Positions 46,022 to 55,577 are shown, counted from the stretch's first letter. The stretch is 64,000 bases of DNA from Dyadobacter subterraneus (GCF_015221875.1 NZ_JACYGY010000001.1:1860001-1924000), one strand, 5' to 3'. Numbers and translations: made by a program. Notes: a model not told the origin generated them from the sequence alone.

Positions 46022-46927
46022 CTATATGATAATGTTGGCACCATTTTGAACGGCGTTAATAGCCTCTCCTGCCACTTCACTATGGAGCGGTTTCCCCGCA
46101 ATGAAACGAATTAAATCATCATTCAACCGTTCCTTTTCAGTAATAAATAATCCGTGTGGTGCATTTTCATAAACAATGTATTCTGCTGCCGGCATTAATT
46201 CTGACGTCCTTTTACCGCTCACATCAATCGGAACGGTCTTATCTGCATCTCCGTGGATAATTAATGTTGGTACATTGATCACTTTTAAATCATCGCGGAA
46301 ATCTGTTTCGCTGAACGCACGGATACATTTGCTTGTAGCCCGACCGGAAGCTTGTAAAGCCAGATTATTATGCCAAGTCAAAATTTCGTCACTTACATTA
46401 GGACTTAAAAACGAGTTACCATAAAATCCTTTTGCAAATTCAGCTAAAAATTTCGGACGATCATCTTCCGTTGCTGCTACGAATTCGTCAAACATTTCCT
46501 TTGGAAGCCCATCCGGATTGCTTTCCGTTTTCAACATATAGGGTACCACAGAGCTTATGAAAACTACTTTTGCAATTCGCGCGTCACCATATTTTGACAT
46601 GTAACGAGCTACCTCGCCACCACCCATTGAGAAACCAACAAGTGTTACTTCGTGCAGGTCAAGTTCTTCCAAAACTGAATTTAAATCACCTGCCAGCGTG
46701 TCGTAATCATATCCTTCCCAAGGTTTGTCAGATTTTCCAAATCCACGACGGTCATAGGCAATGCAACGCAAAAAATGTTTCGGCAGCACATTGAGCTGAT
46801 ACTCCCACATTTCACTGCTCAATGGCCATCCTGAAATAAACACTACAGGTTTTCCCTGTCCGATATCCTGGACGAATAACTTTACTGATTTATCTGAATG
46901 TCCGGAAGTTGATTCTATGAAAGTCAT
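46022..46927 (-). CDS. Alpha/beta hydrolase (non-heme chloroperoxidase/esterase-like)
   Basis: A 301-residue hydrolase. The nucleophile elbow is GFSMGG, the acid is the Asp in IIHGDADKTVP and the base His is in NAPHGLF. The oxyanion-hole region is FISGWPLSSEMW. It resembles cofactor-free haloperoxidases and related esterases, which are about 275 residues; the extra C-terminal 25 residues (AVQNGANIII) are uncommon. No signal peptide. Substrate unknown. Confidence 0.9.
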   Translation of the reverse strand: MTFIESTSGHSDKSVKLFVQDIGQGKPVVFISGWPLSSEMWEYQLNVLPKHFLRCIAYDRRGFGKSDKPWEGYDYDTLAGDLNSVLEELDLHEVTLVGFSMGGGEVARYMSKYGDARIAKVVFISSVVPYMLKTESNPDGLPKEMFDEFVAATEDDRPKFLAEFAKGFYGNSFLSPNVSDEILTWHNNLALQASGRATSKCIRAFSETDFRDDLKVINVPTLIIHGDADKTVPIDVSGKRTSELMPAAEYIVYENAPHGLFITEKERLNDDLIRFIAGKPLHSEVAGEAINAVQNGANIII

Positions 46928-47081
46928 AACGATTAAAGATTATTTGAATTAATAGTTTGATGAAACGACTAGTTATCAGGTAATTCTGATTCAGTCTGTT
47001 TTGCTGTTAGTAAAATAATCGTTCCAAAAAATTTGAGCAAACCCGGATTTTACTTTTGGTATTATGAAATCTTAAAAATAA

Positions 47082-47117
47082 AAAACCGCATAAAAGACAA
47101 AGCCTTCATGCGGTTTT
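47082..47117 (-). terminator. Rho-independent terminator of the beta-helix gene
   Basis: The stem pairs aaaaccgcat with atgcggtttt around a 16-nt loop. Read leftward it ends in a T-rich tract. It begins about 20 nt after the stop codon of the large T9SS cargo gene. Confidence 0.8.
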
Positions 47118-47136
47118 GGTAAAAAATTAGATGTTG

Positions 47137-50100
47137 TTAATGGCTGACTACCACTTTATAAGATTTATTACTGCCATCAACATAACGTAATGAAACAATG
47201 TAGATTCCTGCGGGAAAGCGGGAAACATCTATTACAGTGCTCAATGTTTTTTCTGATTTGTAAATGGATTGCCCTTTTACAGAAATCAGTTCAACAGCAG
47301 CAACTTTATTCCAGTCTGCAACATTCAAATGAAGCTGATCAGAAACCGGATTTGGATAAAAAGAAGCTTGCAGGTCTATGCTGAAAGTCAGGCTGCGGAT
47401 CCGGCTGTATGCAAAAGTCTGGTCTTTATCAATCATTTTCAGACGATAAAGATTCTCGCCTGCTGTTGGATTTGCATCTGAAAACGAATATTTGATAGTC
47501 GTAGAACTTTCTCCATTTGCATATTTTGTACCAATATTCAACCAGCTTTTGCCATCCTGGCTCCGCTCAATTTCAAAACGGTCACTATTTGTTTCCATAG
47601 TGGTTTCCCAGTTTAACATGGCAGAATTTCCTTCTTTCGCTGCTGTGAAAACGGTAAGAGTTACAGGCAGCGGCGTTACATTGATTGTCACAGATTGCGT
47701 GGTCGCAGGTGTATATCCGCAGGAAGTAGCGTCAGTTACACTTTTCAATTCGTAAACAAAACTTCCGGCCTGTGTTGTAGGCTGGCTCGCTACCGCGGTT
47801 GATGCATTGCCCACCGTGGATACCGTTTTGGCATCACCGTTTAATGTGTAAGCGAAAGTGTAAGGTTTGGTACCACCCGTTGCTGCGAAAGTAATGGTGG
47901 GCATGGTACTGTTTTGGTCGGTACTTGTGCTGCCTGTAATTGATGCCGTTTCAATTTTGTTAACCGTTAAAGTGGCAAAACCGGAAGTAGTGGTAACACA
48001 CGGTGAGAAAACGATAACCTGATATTGCGCTGCGTTATCAGTTGTTGGAACATTGCTTAATGATAATGTTGCCGTTGCAGCCGAAGCATTACTTGCCGGA
48101 TCAATATTGGTGAACGTACCTCCGGATATTTTTTTCTGCCATTGGTAACTTAAACCGGTTTCTGTTACTGTTACGCTGAACGTTGCCGTTGAACCCGCAC
48201 AAACTGCACTGTTCACCGGGCCTTGCGTGATGGTCGGAAGGGCAGTTGGTGTTACAGCAGTAGTGGTAGGATCGGAGGCGCCGCCAACTGAAATGTCATC
48301 TGTTAAAACTGGTGTTATTCCAGTTCCGCTTACTGTTCCCTGATTTGAAATTTTGCAGACGTTTGCAGGGATTACGCTGTTTACTGTAACCTTGTATGTG
48401 ATTGTTACACTTTTTTCCGCGGGAATCGGAAAGCCGTTTGTGCCACCGACATTTACTGTTCCAACAGCCAGAGGAGCCTCTATCCGAAGTGAATTTTCTT
48501 CACTGTTACCAATTTTGTTGTTTTCTTCCTTAACAGTTTCAGGCTTAATTTTTTCCGTTGAAACAGGTTCAGGTTTTACAGCATCAGTTGCAGCGATCGT
48601 CTCATCAGCTGCAATTCTTTGTTTGGGATTGGTTGGTACGGGACAAGTACCAGTTAATTGGGTACCCGCATTGTTTATTGAAACCTTAGTATTTCCGGAA
48701 GTTGTACCTGTCGGTTTATTTTGATTAGTATTCCATATATCCACCAGTGCTCCTGCCTGTGGGAATTTAATAACAGTTCCGGTGCGTACATTGACATTTA
48801 ATAGTCCGAATTGTGAGGAGCCTCCCTCCAAATGATTTGACAAGATATTGGCGCAAAGTACCGCGTTATTTCCTGCTATTGAATTTAAACTCAAATCAAT
48901 CTGGCTGTATAGATAGCCGTTCGAAATATTACTATTTATTATATTATTGGTAATAGTAGCATTGATAGGTGTATTATTGAAAGAAAAAGCAGAAACTCTG
49001 ATGGCATTATCCTGAGTAACTCCGCTGATGGTATTGTTATCGATTTTTACCGTGCCCGTTGCGGATCTGCCGCCTGGTGTTTCTGTGCGTACTACAATTC
49101 CGGCTCCGTCACCACCAAGTGATGTTGCTGTGTTGTTTTGAATTGTACCTTGTAAAGTAGAGCCGTCGTAGGCAAAATTATTGATTACCGTGCTGGTTCT
49201 TGCTTTTACTATATTGTCTAATACGTTGAAGTTAATAGTAGCAGTTCCGGAACTGGAAATGTCAAGCCCGGCGCCGTTCCCGGTTCCAGGATCGATAGTA
49301 TTGTTAAGTAAATCTGCGTTAATTATCGATGCATCGTTGGCATATACCGCCACAGCCGTGGACTGACTTCTTAAAAACTGAGAGTTTTCCTTTACAATGA
49401 CGTTCATATTGGAAGTATTCCAGCTTTCCAGTAAAAGTGCTTCTGCATTTGGTAAATCTGAAATTGTAGTACTGCCTATGGTCAGCTTTGTAAGTGCCGA
49501 TGAACCGGAATTTCTGAAATAGGCGCCGCGGCCGGATGAATTTGAAATTGTTAAGCCGGTAATCGTGCTGGTTCCTGTTGAATTGGTGGCATAAATTCCA
49601 CCTTCATCTTCCGAAGTTCCTGCATTCGAAACAGAGGTATTTGACAAAGCGAAATTTGAAACATTGATAAAGCTAAGACCATACTGTGAAGCTCCGTTAA
49701 TGCTTAAATTCGTTAAAGTTATTCCACCAAGACTTCTGGCATAAATCGCTGCGTTACTGTTTGTATTATCAACATCTGAACTACCATCAGTTGTATTGGC
49801 TGTGGTGAAATTCATATTTTGCAAGGTCACTCCGCTGGCGCTGATAAATTCAGCTCCACGTTGTGATATATTGGAAATAACTCCGCCAGATCCCGCCGTC
49901 GTTCCTGTACCATTTACCTTAAATGTTCCGGAAGTATTGGAAAGAGAAATTCCTTTGGTCGCTCCAGAACTTGATATGGACGCGAAAGTCAAGCCCAGAG
50001 TCAATGTGCCGGTCCCACTAATCTGAACTGCGGTTGCGTTGGTAGAAGATATTGTTCCTGCCGAATTACTAAGTGTGCCAGAAACGGCGGTGACACTAAT

Positions 50101-51300
50101 TCCCGCGGTTCCGGTACTTGCTGATGATAAGGTTGGAAATGCTGCGTTAAGAATTCCATTGTTCAGGTCAAGTGCCGCACCTGTGCCGGTCAATGATACT
50201 TCACTTGCTGTTAATGTTCCAAAAGATGCACCTTTTATCTTTTTTCCGGACGTATTCTCAATTGAAAATCCACGGATTGTATTATTCTGGTTCAATATAA
50301 TGGCATCAACTCCGGTGCCGGCCGTTGTAAGTACAGGAGCTGTTCCGGTAGGCGGAAGTAAATTAACACCACTTGGAGAGGCGAATGTAGTTATTTGCTG
50401 TATAGTATTGCTGGCACCTTGCCCGATCAGTTTTTGTCCGGAAAGAAGCGTCATTGATCCGGAATAATTACCCGAATAAATAAATATATAATCACCAGTA
50501 CCCGGTTTTCCTGTTGCGCCAGTATTGGCAGACTGGAAAGATGCAATGGATGTGAATGGATTAGCCAAGGTTCCTACTGACGTTCCCGAAGCCGCGGAAT
50601 TTATAAACCAGATTTTATTTGTCAATGTTATCGTAACAAGTGCTGTGAAGCCAGCGCCCGAGGCATTTTGTACAGTATAATTAAAAGTATCATCTCCTGT
50701 ATAACCTGGTGCCGGAACATAAGTAAATGCACCTGTTGACGCAGTGATGGTGGCAATACCACCATGCGCTGTGCCAATTGAAGAAGCACTGGTTAAAGTC
50801 CAGGCAGAACCGTCAGGACTGATATCATTGGCAAATAACCCGCCCTCGGCAGGAATATTCAGGGTCACATTTCCTATGGTTGAATAGCTATCGTTCTGCA
50901 CAATCGGGCTCACTTTTACAGAACCAGGAACCAGTGTGGTATTAGGATCAATGGTGCTATTGTAAACAATTCCGCTGGCATCCGTTCCGCCGTTTGCGAT
51001 GGTTACCGTATAAGTAATCTCGTCACCGGCTGTTGCTCCCGGAGCGCCAAGGTCATTGGTGATAGTATATGAATTTGTGGCCGTAATACTGGCTGCCACC
51101 ACGCTTGCCGATTTATTTTTAGTGGCAGTCAATGGTGATTTTTGAAGTTGTTTTGAAAAAGATGACTTTTTGCCACTTTCTTTTAAGGCAGCCTCATTTT
51201 TATAAATGATATCTTGAAAGACAGAATCTTTTGTATCAACAATAAAATAACCTGATGCAAGCATTACCATTCCTGCAAGATAGAGGTAAAGGTTTTTCAT
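47137..51300 (-). CDS. Large secreted beta-helix surface protein with T9SS type A sorting domain
   Basis: A 1387-residue protein with a signal peptide or anchor (about 1-22), a DUF11-like segment (VTIANGGTDASGIVYNS), a cadherin/Ig-like domain (NDSYSTIGNVTLN...YVPAPGYTGDDTFNY), a long parallel-beta-helix region (about 230-860) opened by WFINSAASGTSVGTLANPF, then Ig-like domains rich in Thr/Ser. The C-terminal 75 residues form a T9SS type A domain (SFYPNPVSDQLHL, PAGIYIVSLRY). It should cross the outer membrane by type 9 secretion and be fixed to the surface. Adhesin or glycan-binding roles are likely. It follows the tail-collar operon by 78 nt on the same strand. Confidence 0.88.
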   Translation of the reverse strand: MKNLYLYLAGMVMLASGYFIVDTKDSVFQDIIYKNEAALKESGKKSSFSKQLQKSPLTATKNKSASVVAASITATNSYTITNDLGAPGATAGDEITYTVTIANGGTDASGIVYNSTIDPNTTLVPGSVKVSPIVQNDSYSTIGNVTLNIPAEGGLFANDISPDGSAWTLTSASSIGTAHGGIATITASTGAFTYVPAPGYTGDDTFNYTVQNASGAGFTALVTITLTNKIWFINSAASGTSVGTLANPFTSIASFQSANTGATGKPGTGDYIFIYSGNYSGSMTLLSGQKLIGQGASNTIQQITTFASPSGVNLLPPTGTAPVLTTAGTGVDAIILNQNNTIRGFSIENTSGKKIKGASFGTLTASEVSLTGTGAALDLNNGILNAAFPTLSSASTGTAGISVTAVSGTLSNSAGTISSTNATAVQISGTGTLTLGLTFASISSSGATKGISLSNTSGTFKVNGTGTTAGSGGVISNISQRGAEFISASGVTLQNMNFTTANTTDGSSDVDNTNSNAAIYARSLGGITLTNLSINGASQYGLSFINVSNFALSNTSVSNAGTSEDEGGIYATNSTGTSTITGLTISNSSGRGAYFRNSGSSALTKLTIGSTTISDLPNAEALLLESWNTSNMNVIVKENSQFLRSQSTAVAVYANDASIINADLLNNTIDPGTGNGAGLDISSSGTATINFNVLDNIVKARTSTVINNFAYDGSTLQGTIQNNTATSLGGDGAGIVVRTETPGGRSATGTVKIDNNTISGVTQDNAIRVSAFSFNNTPINATITNNIINSNISNGYLYSQIDLSLNSIAGNNAVLCANILSNHLEGGSSQFGLLNVNVRTGTVIKFPQAGALVDIWNTNQNKPTGTTSGNTKVSINNAGTQLTGTCPVPTNPKQRIAADETIAATDAVKPEPVSTEKIKPETVKEENNKIGNSEENSLRIEAPLAVGTVNVGGTNGFPIPAEKSVTITYKVTVNSVIPANVCKISNQGTVSGTGITPVLTDDISVGGASDPTTTAVTPTALPTITQGPVNSAVCAGSTATFSVTVTETGLSYQWQKKISGGTFTNIDPASNASAATATLSLSNVPTTDNAAQYQVIVFSPCVTTTSGFATLTVNKIETASITGSTSTDQNSTMPTITFAATGGTKPYTFAYTLNGDAKTVSTVGNASTAVASQPTTQAGSFVYELKSVTDATSCGYTPATTQSVTINVTPLPVTLTVFTAAKEGNSAMLNWETTMETNSDRFEIERSQDGKSWLNIGTKYANGESSTTIKYSFSDANPTAGENLYRLKMIDKDQTFAYSRIRSLTFSIDLQASFYPNPVSDQLHLNVADWNKVAAVELISVKGQSIYKSEKTLSTVIDVSRFPAGIYIVSLRYVDGSNKSYKVVVSH

Positions 51301-51378
51301 AAGCTGTAATTAATATGCATTAAAAGAAAGGGGCTTTGTCAAATACTGGAAGTCTCACTTCGGGATTCACTTACGCTT

Positions 51379-51687
51379 TCAGGAAAAAATACTCTGGTAT
51401 CTCATACCTTCCTTATCGGCTCCCAGGGGGACAAGAAAAATATCCATTTTCCCTAATTCCGGGTGATTTACCGGATAGGTTCCCTGAGGATAATATCCTT
51501 TTTCACCATTCATTCGAAATAAAATGGAAAATGAATTTCGTTCAAGCGGAGAATAGAGTTCCAGGTCTTGGACTTCCAGAACCTCCATATTTACCGGAAT
51601 TTCCGGATTGAAATAAATCTCTATATTTTGATGTAAATGATTTCTGAAATCATCTGCTGTGAGTTTGCTTAAATCGTATGCTTCCAT
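51379..51687 (-). CDS. DUF6916-like small protein
   Basis: A 102-residue soluble protein that resembles the DUF6916 family, judged by the pattern LTADDFRNHLHQNIEIYF, LELYSPLERNSFSILFR and PQGTYPVNHPELGKMDIFLVP (cut to the motif edges). Its start lies inside the end of the GNAT gene (19-nt overlap). DUF6916 genes are often found beside tail-collar (MdpB-like) genes, as here. Function is unknown; a structural or assembly partner of the collar proteins is possible. Confidence 0.65.
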   Translation of the reverse strand: MEAYDLSKLTADDFRNHLHQNIEIYFNPEIPVNMEVLEVQDLELYSPLERNSFSILFRMNGEKGYYPQGTYPVNHPELGKMDIFLVPLGADKEGMRYQSIFS

Positions 51688-52172
51688 TCCATTAAATGAT
51701 AAACGCCGTTTGTTTCGCTGATTTTTTTGAATCCCAGTCGCTCATAAAGTTGTTTGGCGGGATTAAATGATTCCACATGGATACTGAGTGGAATTCCGGA
51801 TTCTGATGCTTTTTGTATTAAATCTTTCAAAATCCCGGTTCCCAATCCTTTACCTCTGAAAGCCGGTAAAAGTGTAATATCAATGATCCGGATTGTTGAA
51901 TTATTATATCTTTCACTCACATAAAGCCGCCCGATTGGTTTTTTATTTTTTTCCAGAATCCAGAAATCTGCACCTGGATAATTGTTCTGATAATGTATGT
52001 GCTGCGCGTTGAACTGCTGTTTTAAGAATTCCTTTTTCATCAAATCAGTCCAGTGAGGCACTCTTTCCATTTCCTCTTTTCTGGTACCTGCATAAATTTC
52101 AAGTAAAACTGACTTGTCGTTTTCTTCAATTTTTCTTAATCTGATACTTGTATTTGTTAATGATAAATCCAT
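51669..52172 (-). CDS. GNAT-family N-acetyltransferase
   Basis: A 167-residue GNAT enzyme. I use the ATG at 52172 (MDLSLTNTSIRL), which lies 7 nt after the stop of the upstream collar gene; a longer frame would overlap that gene. The acetyl-CoA loop is LLPAFRGKGLGTGIL, with the usual beta-bulge strand before it and the C-terminal LYERLGFKKISE. GNAT genes recur in tail-collar loci, so it may acetylate one of the neighbouring proteins, but this is speculative. Confidence 0.87.
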   Translation of the reverse strand: MDLSLTNTSIRLRKIEENDKSVLLEIYAGTRKEEMERVPHWTDLMKKEFLKQQFNAQHIHYQNNYPGADFWILEKNKKPIGRLYVSERYNNSTIRIIDITLLPAFRGKGLGTGILKDLIQKASESGIPLSIHVESFNPAKQLYERLGFKKISETNGVYHLMEWKHTI

Positions 52173-52179
52173 ATCAGAA

Positions 52180-52695
52180 TTAATGTCTTGGGGGAAACAC
52201 ACCCTGCAAAGCGATACAAAAGTAAAAGGTCAGGTAAGGCATCATGTTATTGTGAGGTTGATTTCCACCTGTCGGCGCTATCGAACCAGCACTCATATTG
52301 ACATTAGGAGGGGAGCTAGAATAGATTGTTCCATGCTGTGATTGTGCCAGCATATTTCCCGATGCAGTGCTGACTTGCCCGGGAGCATTTGTTATTCTTA
52401 TTGTATGACTATGCGCCGGAATTTCGGATTCAAGTAAGGCTACTGATTCAACTCCATTAGTTTCACCAAGATCTCTCAGAGATAATCCTTGTCCCTGGCC
52501 CGGATGCATCGGAGCTCTTCCGCGGAGGTCGGGTAATCCATATGTGCTCTTTCCGTCTCCGCCATAAGTTGTACCAAGCAGCGAAAATAATGCGGTGTTT
52601 TGCGATAGCGGCAAAATTTGTCCATCACAAAATGCCCATCCATTTGGGGCAAAATTGAAAGGGAATATTCGTATTTCGGCAATAAAGGGATCCAT
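52180..52695 (-). CDS. Tail-collar domain protein (MdpB-like), copy 3
   Basis: A 171-residue protein of the phage tail-collar/microcystin-dependent-protein B family. It opens with FIAEIRIFPFNFAPNGWAF and then CDGQILPLSQNTALFSLLG, TTYGGDG and LPDLRGRAP, all hallmarks. The C-terminal part is Gly/Ser/Asn-rich and ends in PYLTFYFCIALQGVFPPR, the usual closing strand. No signal peptide. It is the last of three adjacent relatives, followed by GNAT and DUF6916 genes. Stand-alone trios occur in non-phage bacteria and are thought to form trimeric fibres. Confidence 0.88.
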   Translation of the reverse strand: MDPFIAEIRIFPFNFAPNGWAFCDGQILPLSQNTALFSLLGTTYGGDGKSTYGLPDLRGRAPMHPGQGQGLSLRDLGETNGVESVALLESEIPAHSHTIRITNAPGQVSTASGNMLAQSQHGTIYSSSPPNVNMSAGSIAPTGGNQPHNNMMPYLTFYFCIALQGVFPPRH

Positions 52696-52744
52696 ACTGC
52701 AAATGAGAAATTGAATTAATTCTTTTATCGGAATATTAATACTA

Positions 52745-53248
52745 TTAATACTGACTTGGGAAAATCCCGGAAGTTGAAATTATAAAATTGACACACAAAG
52801 ACGGCTGCATATTCGTATGAGGCTGGCTGCCTCCGGTATTGGTCACGATGCCCGTGTTCATATTGGCAAGATTATCCTGCGATACAAATGCGCTGACCAG
52901 ACTGGAAACAGCCAGCGAGTTATTTACAGGGCTAGACGAATTTGCAATTGAAGAGGATGCTACCAGGCCATGGGTATGCGAGGGAATCTGATTCACATTT
53001 AGTGTAATTTCCTCAGCGCCTCCATTTTCCGATAAAACCCGCCCATTACCCTGATGTACAGGTATTCTGCCTTGCATATCCGGTAAAGCAAAGGTTTCCT
53101 GGCCGTCTCCGCCATACGTTGTTCCTATCAAATTGAACAAAAATTCATATTCTGAAATTGGAAGAATCTGACCATTGCAGAATTCCCAGCCTGCCGGTGG
53201 GAAATTACCTGCAAACATTCTGATTTCACCTATATAAGGCTGTGCCAT
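52745..53248 (-). CDS. Tail-collar domain protein (MdpB-like), copy 2
   Basis: A 167-residue member of the same family: YIGEIRMFAGNFPPAGWEF, CNGQILPISEYEFLF, GTTYGGDGQETFALPDMQGR and the ending NFIISTSGIFPSQY. It differs most from the other two in the collar start (PPAGWEFCNG), so the three are old paralogues and not a recent triplication. A 49-nt gap separates it from copy 3. It probably forms a heteromeric or adjacent fibre with its neighbours. Confidence 0.88.
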   Translation of the reverse strand: MAQPYIGEIRMFAGNFPPAGWEFCNGQILPISEYEFLFNLIGTTYGGDGQETFALPDMQGRIPVHQGNGRVLSENGGAEEITLNVNQIPSHTHGLVASSSIANSSSPVNNSLAVSSLVSAFVSQDNLANMNTGIVTNTGGSQPHTNMQPSLCVNFIISTSGIFPSQY

Positions 53249-53284
53249 TTTTCATTTTCTATTTTGATAAATAAACCTTAAATG

Positions 53285-53791
53285 TTAGTTTGGAGACGGG
53301 AAATTCCCTTGTAAGGCGATGCAAAAGCTTACTGTAAGAAATGGCTGCATATTGGAATGCGCCTGACTTCCTCCTACGTTCGCAATGGTTGCAGGTGCCA
53401 AAGTCACCGGATTGATCTGTTGTCTGGTATATTGATTTGCCGGTTTTGAGCTTGAAAGTGAATTGCCGACCGGATTTGAAGTTGCCGGACCAGCATCACT
53501 GGCCTTCATGGTGTGCGTATGCGTAGGTAATTCGTTTATGCTTACAGTATGATTCTGCTCTCCGCCTCTATCTCCTAGTATATGGGAGTTGCTCACGTGA
53601 ATAGGCGTCCTGGATCTAAGGTCTGGCAACGCAAAGTTCACTCGTCCGTCCCCGCCAAAAGTCGTTCCCAAAAGTGAAAACAAACCCTGATTTTGATTTA
53701 TAGTTAACAACTGTCCATCAGCAAATGCCCAGCCTTTCGGTGCAAAATTGAAACTCATCATTCTTATTTCAGCTAAAAATGGTTCTGCCAT
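53285..53791 (-). CDS. Tail-collar domain protein (MdpB-like), copy 1
   Basis: A 168-residue collar protein: FLAEIRMMSFNFAPKGWAF, ADGQLLTINQNQGLFSLLG, TTFGGDGRVNFALPDLRSR and the ending FCIALQGNFPSPN. It is the first of the three and lies 21 nt after the secreted-unknown gene. The Cys normally at the start of the CDGQ motif is Ala here. In Bacteroidota, trios of such genes with a GNAT and DUF6916 recur without any phage head or packaging genes. Confidence 0.88.
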   Translation of the reverse strand: MAEPFLAEIRMMSFNFAPKGWAFADGQLLTINQNQGLFSLLGTTFGGDGRVNFALPDLRSRTPIHVSNSHILGDRGGEQNHTVSINELPTHTHTMKASDAGPATSNPVGNSLSSSKPANQYTRQQINPVTLAPATIANVGGSQAHSNMQPFLTVSFCIALQGNFPSPN

Positions 53792-53812
53792 GATATCGGT
53801 ATTTTGATAATT

Positions 53813-54457
53813 TTAGATCAGTAAATTGTTTTTTGGCGAGTAATCCGACAAGCTCTGCTGTGCAAAAATTTCACTGTTTTTTTCAGTGAGAGAGAAATCA
53901 AGTAATGTTTTTTGATCTTCAATTTTTACAACCAGACGTAAGGAACCGTTTTTAGTAAAAAGTGTATGAGGAATGGTTTTTCCAGGAATTCTCTGAACCG
54001 GGACGAGAAGATCTGCCCATTGTTCAGTAGAATAATTTTGATTCAGTTCAGGCAGCGCTTTAACAATACTTTCCAGATGAAAACCAGAAAATGAATTGCT
54101 ATATGTCCAGTTGTTGGAGCTGTTTTTTCTAAAAAAGAGCACAGCGATGTCAATAATTCCGGAACTGTCAGTAGTCAATACCAAAGGGCAAACAGCCACT
54201 GATTGTTGTGAACAGAAATAATATTTCAAACCGTACGACTTGTATCCGGTTTGCAAGTAAGAAGCTGATTTCAATGTAAAATCCTCAATAAGCTGATCGT
54301 CACAAAGAAATTTAAGTTCTCCGTACGCTCCGATAGCGGAAAGATATTGTTGAAGATTATTTTCTATGGAAGGTAAATTCTTATCGGAAGCGGCGAACGC
54401 AGTACTGATGCTGCCAACACTAAGTGCTGTACAAAAAATAAAATTTCTTCTTTTCAT
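53813..54457 (-). CDS. Secreted protein of unknown function at the head of the tail-collar operon
   Basis: A 214-residue protein with a signal peptide (MKRRNFIFCTALSVGSIS, cleavage after AFA near residue 22). The mature part is mixed alpha/beta with two well-separated Cys in FLCDDQ and YYFCSQQ that could form a disulfide. I do not recognise a family. It is the first gene of the operon with the three collar proteins, so it probably supports their surface display or assembly, an inference from position only. Confidence 0.7.
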   Translation of the reverse strand: MKRRNFIFCTALSVGSISTAFAASDKNLPSIENNLQQYLSAIGAYGELKFLCDDQLIEDFTLKSASYLQTGYKSYGLKYYFCSQQSVAVCPLVLTTDSSGIIDIAVLFFRKNSSNNWTYSNSFSGFHLESIVKALPELNQNYSTEQWADLLVPVQRIPGKTIPHTLFTKNGSLRLVVKIEDQKTLLDFSLTEKNSEIFAQQSLSDYSPKNNLLI

Positions 54458-54958
54458 TGGGTAAAAATGTATTCAAATAGTGAGGTTTGTTGGTTGTCAA
54501 AATGCAAAAACTTACCACTTGTCAATCGAAAAAATTTATTGACCGTTGAAATTAATAAAAGTTTGTAACTTTTAATTGGGAGGGTAGTACATTATTTTGG
54601 AATAACAGTACAAAAGTGTGATAAGTCAATTGATTATATTTCATTTTCCTTTGTGAGTGTTAATTAATTCACTGTTAATGAGCATAGTAATACGAGGTTT
54701 CCATTTTTCTAGCTTAATCATTCTTGCCTTAATAATTTGTATTTTAGGGTAAACATATTTTTTGACATAAGTCGGAAATTGTTTGATAATTATAAAAGAA
54801 GACTGATGTTAGCTTAATGTTATATTTTTTGTATAAGAATAAATAAAATAATAAAAAATTGTATATTAGGATTAATATGTTCAGTAATACTATATTTTGG
54901 ATAGTAAAAGCGTGCTTTATTAGATTATAAGTTAGATTTTTGCTTAAATTTTCAAGAC
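54458..54958. promoter_or_regulatory. AT-rich divergent spacer
   Basis: A 501-nt, very AT-rich region between the leftward tail-collar operon and the rightward Crp/Fnr gene. No ORF, hairpin terminator or repeat is evident. A TTTG about 18 nt before TATTTG occurs on the minus strand upstream of the secreted-unknown gene (roughly 54480-54525), an imperfect match to the Bacteroidota -33/-7 promoter. The Crp/Fnr protein could bind here, but I see no convincing palindromic site. Confidence 0.4.
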
Positions 54959-55525
54959 TTGGAAAATCTCTACATTTATATAAAAAGCATAATACAATTG
55001 TCCGAGCAGGGATGGAGTGCTTTGCAAATGGTTCTGAGCACACGTTACTTTACCAAGGGTGAATATTTACTAAAAACCGGAGAAATATGCCATTCTCTTT
55101 TTTATATAGAAACAGGTTATTGCAGGGCATGGCATGATTACGGAGGCCAAACGATCAATACAAATTTTTACTTTGAAAATGAGTTTGCCACCAACATAAG
55201 AAGTATGAAACTCGGCATTGGATCCGAATATTTTATCCAGGCCGAGGAGGATATGAAAGTAATCATTTTTGACAAAGAAAAACTCTACGAATTATTCAGT
55301 CGCTCTGTTGAAGTTGATACCATGGACAGAAAACTGATGGAAGAAATTCTGAGGCGACAGGAGAAACAGGCATACCTTTTCAAACTTCACACGGCCCGGG
55401 AACGTTACGAGTACATGTGTAAAATTCAGCCCCAGATTATTAAAAGAGTACCATTAATTCATATTGCTTCCTACCTTGGCATCAGAATAGAAACACTTAC
55501 AAAAATTCATAACGCTGCAAAATAG
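54959..55525 (+). CDS. Crp/Fnr-family transcriptional regulator
   Basis: A 188-residue regulator with a TTG start; the resulting N-terminus (MENLYIYIKSI) fits the family well. The cNMP-binding-like beta roll covers about 20-120 (FTKGEYLLKTGEICHSLFYIETG), followed by a helix and a reduced HTH at the C-terminus ending IASYLGIRIETLTKIHNA. The canonical cAMP phosphate-binding residues are missing, so the ligand is unknown. It lies divergent from the tail-collar operon and is a plausible regulator of it. Confidence 0.88.
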   Translation: MENLYIYIKSIIQLSEQGWSALQMVLSTRYFTKGEYLLKTGEICHSLFYIETGYCRAWHDYGGQTINTNFYFENEFATNIRSMKLGIGSEYFIQAEEDMKVIIFDKEKLYELFSRSVEVDTMDRKLMEEILRRQEKQAYLFKLHTARERYEYMCKIQPQIIKRVPLIHIASYLGIRIETLTKIHNAAK

Positions 55526-55577
55526 TTCAGACCGTTCAGCTCTTCAAATTGAATTTCTCTTCAGTATTATTCCCAAA

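Noticed and set aside
50039..50467. 142-codon rightward frame and other rightward frames inside the beta-helix gene
   Set aside because: Val/Pro-rich translations are the reverse complement of a Thr/Gly/Asn-rich repeat protein, a well-known artefact.
51379..53791. Prophage or phage remnant
   Set aside because: Only tail-collar genes occur; no head, packaging, lysis, integrase or att-like repeats, and the set is accompanied by GNAT, DUF6916 and T9SS genes.
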